Assembly (NCBI GenBank): GCA_035307765.1
Contig: DATGHU010000011.1
Span: 43,757 to 107,756 of the forward strand
Source: a bacterium
GTDB taxonomy: Bacteria; Sysuimicrobiota; Sysuimicrobiia; Sysuimicrobiales; Segetimicrobiaceae
Reading direction: 5' to 3'
DNA: 64,000 nt
The translations under genes and the position numbers were made by a program. Below are positions 60,731 through 64,000 of this stretch, piece after piece. How positions within the stretch are numbered: the first letter of the stretch is position 1; each line of letters begins with the position of its first letter. The notes beneath the pieces are model-generated. The model did no database searches, was not told the origin of the DNA, and saw nothing but the letters and a program-made list of their open reading frames with translations.

Positions 60731-61633
60731 TCAGTGAAGCCGCTGGTTGGTGGAGAGACCAGGCAGCTCCGTGGTCCACGAAGCCCGACGGGCAAAGGTG
60801 ATGATGGGAGGGAGGTAGTTGCGAATCTGGGAGATGACCCGCTCAGGGACCATAGCACTCGTTCCGGTCAACAGCGTCCACCGCGTCTCCACCATCGCCG
60901 AGAGGTGGAGCGCGAGTTCCATCGGGATGATGCCCGTGTCGGCGAGGGGCAGGAACACCTCCCACCGCCGGCTGGGACGCGGGATGCCGAAGGTGGTGAG
61001 CATCGCCTTGGCGATGCCCGTGGCCGCCCCGCTGGCGTTGCCGAACACGCCGATGATTTGGGTGACACGCTCGGCGTCTTGGGCCACGGCCTCGATGTCC
61101 CGGGTGAACATCTCGATGATCGGAACCGAGGTCAGCACCCGGCCGAACCGCCAGCCTATCCGGACGGGATCGAGGGGGCGCGACAGCTGCGCGAGCGTGG
61201 GGACGGGATCGCCGGAGGTGGGGAGCCCGAACGTGCGCGCCTGCATGATCGACTCGTGGGCCTCTTCCAGCAACCGCGGGCGCTCCTGCTCCAACCGCTC
61301 GGTCGTGCGCTGGACAAACGCCTCGCGCTCGGAGGGGTCGTTGTCCGCGAACACCCGGCCCCAGTTGAGGACCTCGTGGACGACCGGGAGGATGTGCGCA
61401 TTCAACGCGAACGGCATCAGAATGCCGGGACACTCCCCCAAAGGGTTGCTGCTGGCGAGCCCTTCGAGGTACTCGGCGATCGCCTCCGCCTCCATGGCGT
61501 GGCGAAACAGCAGGGCGATCTCAATGTCGGAGTCGGGCCAGGTCCGTTCCGTGGCCGGCTGACCGTACAAGTAGGCGGCAACCACCTCGTCCTCGCCGCG
61601 GAAAAAGGCCTCCAGGTGTTCGTACGCCGTCAT
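60731..61633 (-). CDS. MNT-type nucleotidyltransferase fused to a degenerate HepT-like domain
   Basis: 300 residues from ATG 61633. Residues ~10-130 are a minimal nucleotidyltransferase: YLYGQPATERTWPDSDIEIALLF keeps the D-x-E acidic pair but has Gln for the usual Ser of the GS motif (shown here as YLYGQPATERTW, DSDIEIAL). Then HEVLNWGRVFADNDPSEREAF matches the end of MNT antitoxins. Residues ~155-275 are helical and HepT-like (EVFLPLADTGIIPMELALHL), but the RX4-6H motif of the HepT RNase reads RWTLLTG, so the His is lost. A TACAAT at 61658-61663 may be its promoter. Confidence 0.6.
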   Translation of the reverse strand: MTAYEHLEAFFRGEDEVVAAYLYGQPATERTWPDSDIEIALLFRHAMEAEAIAEYLEGLASSNPLGECPGILMPFALNAHILPVVHEVLNWGRVFADNDPSEREAFVQRTTERLEQERPRLLEEAHESIMQARTFGLPTSGDPVPTLAQLSRPLDPVRIGWRFGRVLTSVPIIEMFTRDIEAVAQDAERVTQIIGVFGNASGAATGIAKAMLTTFGIPRPSRRWEVFLPLADTGIIPMELALHLSAMVETRWTLLTGTSAMVPERVISQIRNYLPPIITFARRASWTTELPGLSTNQRLH

Positions 61634-61708
61634 CGCCGCTGGTCCCCTCAGGTCCAAATTGTATCACAGCGATGCGGCGCGGGCTCTGGATCGCCCGGTT
61701 GCGCCGGG

Positions 61709-64000
61709 TCAGTTCCTCTGGCGGCGCTCCGGAGACGCCGGCGAAACGGGGGGAGTCGCGGGGACGGCACGCGGGGCCACCTTCCAAAACCGGCCCACCC
61801 ACGCCTCCCAGTCCTCGAGGATCGCCCGCGCCCGCGGAGAGCCCGTCGCCTCCCGGTGGGCGGTGACGAGGCGGTGGAGTTCGGCGGCGTCCGCGCCGTC
61901 GGCGACCCGCGTCACCGTCACCATCCCCGGGTTGACCCGGCGATCGAATGTCTCCGGTTCATCGAGGACGTAGGCGACACCGCCGGTCATGCCCGCCCCG
62001 AAGTTTCGGCCGGTCTCCCCCAGCACGACGACGATCCCGCCAGTCATGTACTCGCAGCCGTGGTCGCCGAGTCCCTCCACCACCGCGGTCGCACCGCTGT
62101 TCCGAACCGCGAACCGCTCCCCCGCCCGGCCGGCGGCGAACACCCGCCCCCCCGTCGCTCCGTAGAGCACCGTGTTGCCGACCACGACGTGCCGGGAGGA
62201 TTCCGGCAGGAGCGACCCCGGCGGGGTGATCACAATTTCGCCCCCGGTCATCCCCTTCCCGACGTAGTCGTTCGCTTCCCCGGTCAGGAGCAATCGCATC
62301 CCGGCGAGGCACCATGCCCCGAATGACTGGCCGGCGCTGCCGGTGAAGCGAAGGGTGATCGTGCCGTCGGGAAGGCCGGCGTCTCCGCGGTTCCTGGCGA
62401 TCGCGCCGGCGATCCGCGCCCCCGCCGTCCGGTCGACGTTCCGGATCGGGAACGCCCGATCGACGGGGCGGCCCGCGGCCAGATCGTCCCCGATTTCAAC
62501 GAGGATACGGTCGTCAAACGGCTCGCCCGGCCGGTCGTTTCGCTCCTGAACGTGGCGCCGGGCGCGGGTCCCCGAGGGGTCGGGGTCGGTGAGAATCGAG
62601 TCCAGCACCAGCCGCTTGGCCCGCGCCACCGGGATGTCCTCTCGCACCCGCAGGAGGTCCGCCCGCCCCACCAGCTCCGACACCGCCCGGCGGCCGAGCG
62701 CGGCGAGGATCCGCCGCACGTCCTCGGCGATCGCGAGGAAAAAGTGGATGACCCGTTCCGGGGTGCCGGGAAACTTCGCCCGAAGATCCCCCCGCTGGGT
62801 GGCGATGCCCACCGGGCAGGTGTTGAGGTGGCACTGACGCGCCATCACGCACCCCAGCGCGACGACCGCGGCGCTGCCGAAGCCGAATTCCTCCGCCCCG
62901 AGCAACGCGGCGATGACGACGTCCCGGGCCGTTTTCATCCCCCCGTCCACCCGCACCCGCACGCGCCCGCGCAGGTTGTTCGCCACGAGGGTCTGCTGGG
63001 TCTCGGCCAGTCCCAGCTCCCAGGGGACGCCGGCGTTCTTGATCGACTCCAGCGGCGAGGCGCCCGTCCCGCCATCGCAGCCCGCGATGTGCACGATGTC
63101 GGCGTACGCCTTGGCCACACCGGCGGCGATGGTGCCGACGCCGGCTTCGCTGACGAGCTTGACCGACACGCGCACCCGGGGGTTGCCCTGCTTGAGATCA
63201 TAGATCAGTTGGGCGAGATCCTCGATGCTGTAGATGTCGTGATGGGGAGGCGGAGAGATGAGCGAAATCCCCGCCTGCGCGCGCCGGATCCTGGCAATCT
63301 CCTCGGTCACTTTCGTCCCGGGGATCTGCCCCCCTTCGCCGGGCTTGCTCCCCTGCGCCATCTTGATCTCCAGCTCCTGCGCCGCCACCAGGTACTGGGT
63401 GGTCACGCCGAAGCGGCCCGACGCGATCTGCTTCACCGCGGAGTTCGCCCAGGTCCCATCGGCGCGCGGGGCGTAGCGGGCGGGATCCTCCCCCCCCTCC
63501 CCGCTGCTGCTCTTCGCCCCGAGGCGGTTCATCGCGATCGCCAGGGTCTCGTGCGCCTCCCGGCTCAACGATCCGTGCGACATCGAGGACACGACGAACC
63601 GCCGGGCGATCGCCTCCGCCGGCTCCACCTCGTCCAGGGACACCGGAACCTCCGCCCGAAATTCGAACAGGTCGCGCAGCGCCGTCGGCGGCCGGTGGAG
63701 CACCTCCCAGGCGTAGGCGAGATAATCGTCCTCGCTGCCGCTCAGCGCCACCCGGTGGAGGGTGCGCACGACGTGGGGATGGAACGCGTGGTACTCGCCG
63801 TCCTTCCGGAACCGGAACAGCCCGGGATCGCCGAGCCCGGGAGGGGCGGCGGCGCCAAACGCGCGCCGGTGCCGGGCCAGGACGTCGTCCGCGATCTCGG
63901 CCAGTCCGATCCCGCCGAGGCGCGATGGGGTCCCGGTCAGGGCGAACTCAACGAGGGCGTGATCCAATCCCAGAACCTCGAAGATCTGCGCGCCGTGGTA
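61709..64000 (-). CDS. gltB: Glutamate synthase large subunit, N-terminal part outside window
   Basis: The last 763 residues of a GltB; the 5' end lies past the right edge. It begins at YHGAQIFEVLGLDHALVEF, the central domain, followed by the FMN/synthase barrel (SMSHGSLSREAHETL, SSSGEGGED, MAQGSKPGEGGQIPG, HIAGCDGGTGASPL), the [3Fe-4S] cysteines in CVMARQCHLNTC, and the C-terminal GxGxG helix (GKGMTGGEIVI, FGAGMTGGVAYV). It makes glutamate from 2-oxoglutarate and glutamine-derived ammonia. The glutaminase domain is off-window. It is separated by 75 nt from the MNT-HepT gene. Confidence 0.94.
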   Translation of the reverse strand, partial: YHGAQIFEVLGLDHALVEFALTGTPSRLGGIGLAEIADDVLARHRRAFGAAAPPGLGDPGLFRFRKDGEYHAFHPHVVRTLHRVALSGSEDDYLAYAWEVLHRPPTALRDLFEFRAEVPVSLDEVEPAEAIARRFVVSSMSHGSLSREAHETLAIAMNRLGAKSSSGEGGEDPARYAPRADGTWANSAVKQIASGRFGVTTQYLVAAQELEIKMAQGSKPGEGGQIPGTKVTEEIARIRRAQAGISLISPPPHHDIYSIEDLAQLIYDLKQGNPRVRVSVKLVSEAGVGTIAAGVAKAYADIVHIAGCDGGTGASPLESIKNAGVPWELGLAETQQTLVANNLRGRVRVRVDGGMKTARDVVIAALLGAEEFGFGSAAVVALGCVMARQCHLNTCPVGIATQRGDLRAKFPGTPERVIHFFLAIAEDVRRILAALGRRAVSELVGRADLLRVREDIPVARAKRLVLDSILTDPDPSGTRARRHVQERNDRPGEPFDDRILVEIGDDLAAGRPVDRAFPIRNVDRTAGARIAGAIARNRGDAGLPDGTITLRFTGSAGQSFGAWCLAGMRLLLTGEANDYVGKGMTGGEIVITPPGSLLPESSRHVVVGNTVLYGATGGRVFAAGRAGERFAVRNSGATAVVEGLGDHGCEYMTGGIVVVLGETGRNFGAGMTGGVAYVLDEPETFDRRVNPGMVTVTRVADGADAAELHRLVTAHREATGSPRARAILEDWEAWVGRFWKVAPRAVPATPPVSPASPERRQRN

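Noticed and set aside
1-64000. CRISPR arrays, tRNA or rRNA genes, insertion sequences, prophage or attachment sites
   Set aside because: No regularly spaced repeats, no tRNA-like cloverleaf that I could recognise, no transposase or integrase. A tRNA search program would be decisive.

Overview
The window is GC-rich bacterial chromosome, packed with genes, mostly on the minus strand in long operons with 4-nt ATGA/GTGA overlaps. No CRISPR array, insertion sequence, phage gene or RNA gene was recognised. The organism has an outer membrane (LptA- and LptD-like proteins, two LpxB-like glycosyltransferases), a SufCBD/SufS/SufU iron-sulfur system of the type common in Gram-positive relatives, both 2-oxoacid:ferredoxin oxidoreductase and 2-oxoacid dehydrogenase, and complex I subunits. 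That mix suggests a deep-branching diderm lineage of the Terrabacteria side (Deinococcota/Armatimonadota/CSP1-3-like). This is inference; no species was recognised.

Layout. 1-11225 (minus): envelope operon running from phosphomannomutase and an LptD-like barrel through a DUF2993 protein, a homocysteine methyltransferase/methylene-THF reductase fusion, an O-antigen ligase/polymerase, UDP-glucose dehydrogenase, a GDP-mannose 3,5-epimerase-like enzyme, a polyprenyl-phosphate sugar transferase and a glycosyltransferase cut by the left edge. 11315-15919 (plus): an MsbA-like ABC exporter and three tandem GT2 glycosyltransferases. 15829-19967 (minus): two LpxB-like enzymes and an ArnT-like GT39 transferase. 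20026-21820: a PHP hydrolase and an M48 protease. 21964-24952 (plus): a MoaD-MoaE fusion, a GGDEF/HD-GYP protein and a TPR protein. 24969-36410 (minus): erpA, nfu, an acyl-CoA dehydrogenase, a split MetE pair, an SRPBCC protein, mrp, DUF169, korA, korB, fur, an lptA-like gene and a small membrane protein. 36568-39458: YjbQ, MoeZ-like and a ferredoxin-NADP reductase. 39463-46163 (minus): deformylase, DUF2203, lpdA, E1 alpha, E1 beta, E2, lipA. 46456-51031: a membrane-anchored molybdenum oxidoreductase and nuoB-D-I-C. 51231-57007: sufC-B-D, Rieske, sufS, sufU. 57241-64000: a cyclase-family hydrolase, pyrE, a TetR repressor, a zincin, an Nfu N-domain, a PASTA protein, an MNT-HepT-like fusion and gltB, cut by the right edge.

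Three themes connect the genes. One is cell-surface polysaccharide and lipid A-like glycoconjugate assembly. A second is Fe-S cluster assembly and delivery (suf, erpA, nfu, mrp, the Nfu N-domain), serving nearby Fe-S enzymes (LipA, NuoB/I, Rieske, GltB). A third is molybdopterin and 2-oxoacid metabolism. Promoters are readable at several places: three genes have a TATAAT/TACAAT box ending only 6-7 nt before the start codon (probable leaderless mRNAs), and several others have well-spaced TTGACA/TANAAT promoters. The most unusual items are the MNT-HepT fusion that lacks the toxin's RNase histidine, the split MetE, a near-palindrome shared by the suf and mrp promoters, and the nuoB-D-I-C block without the other nuo genes.
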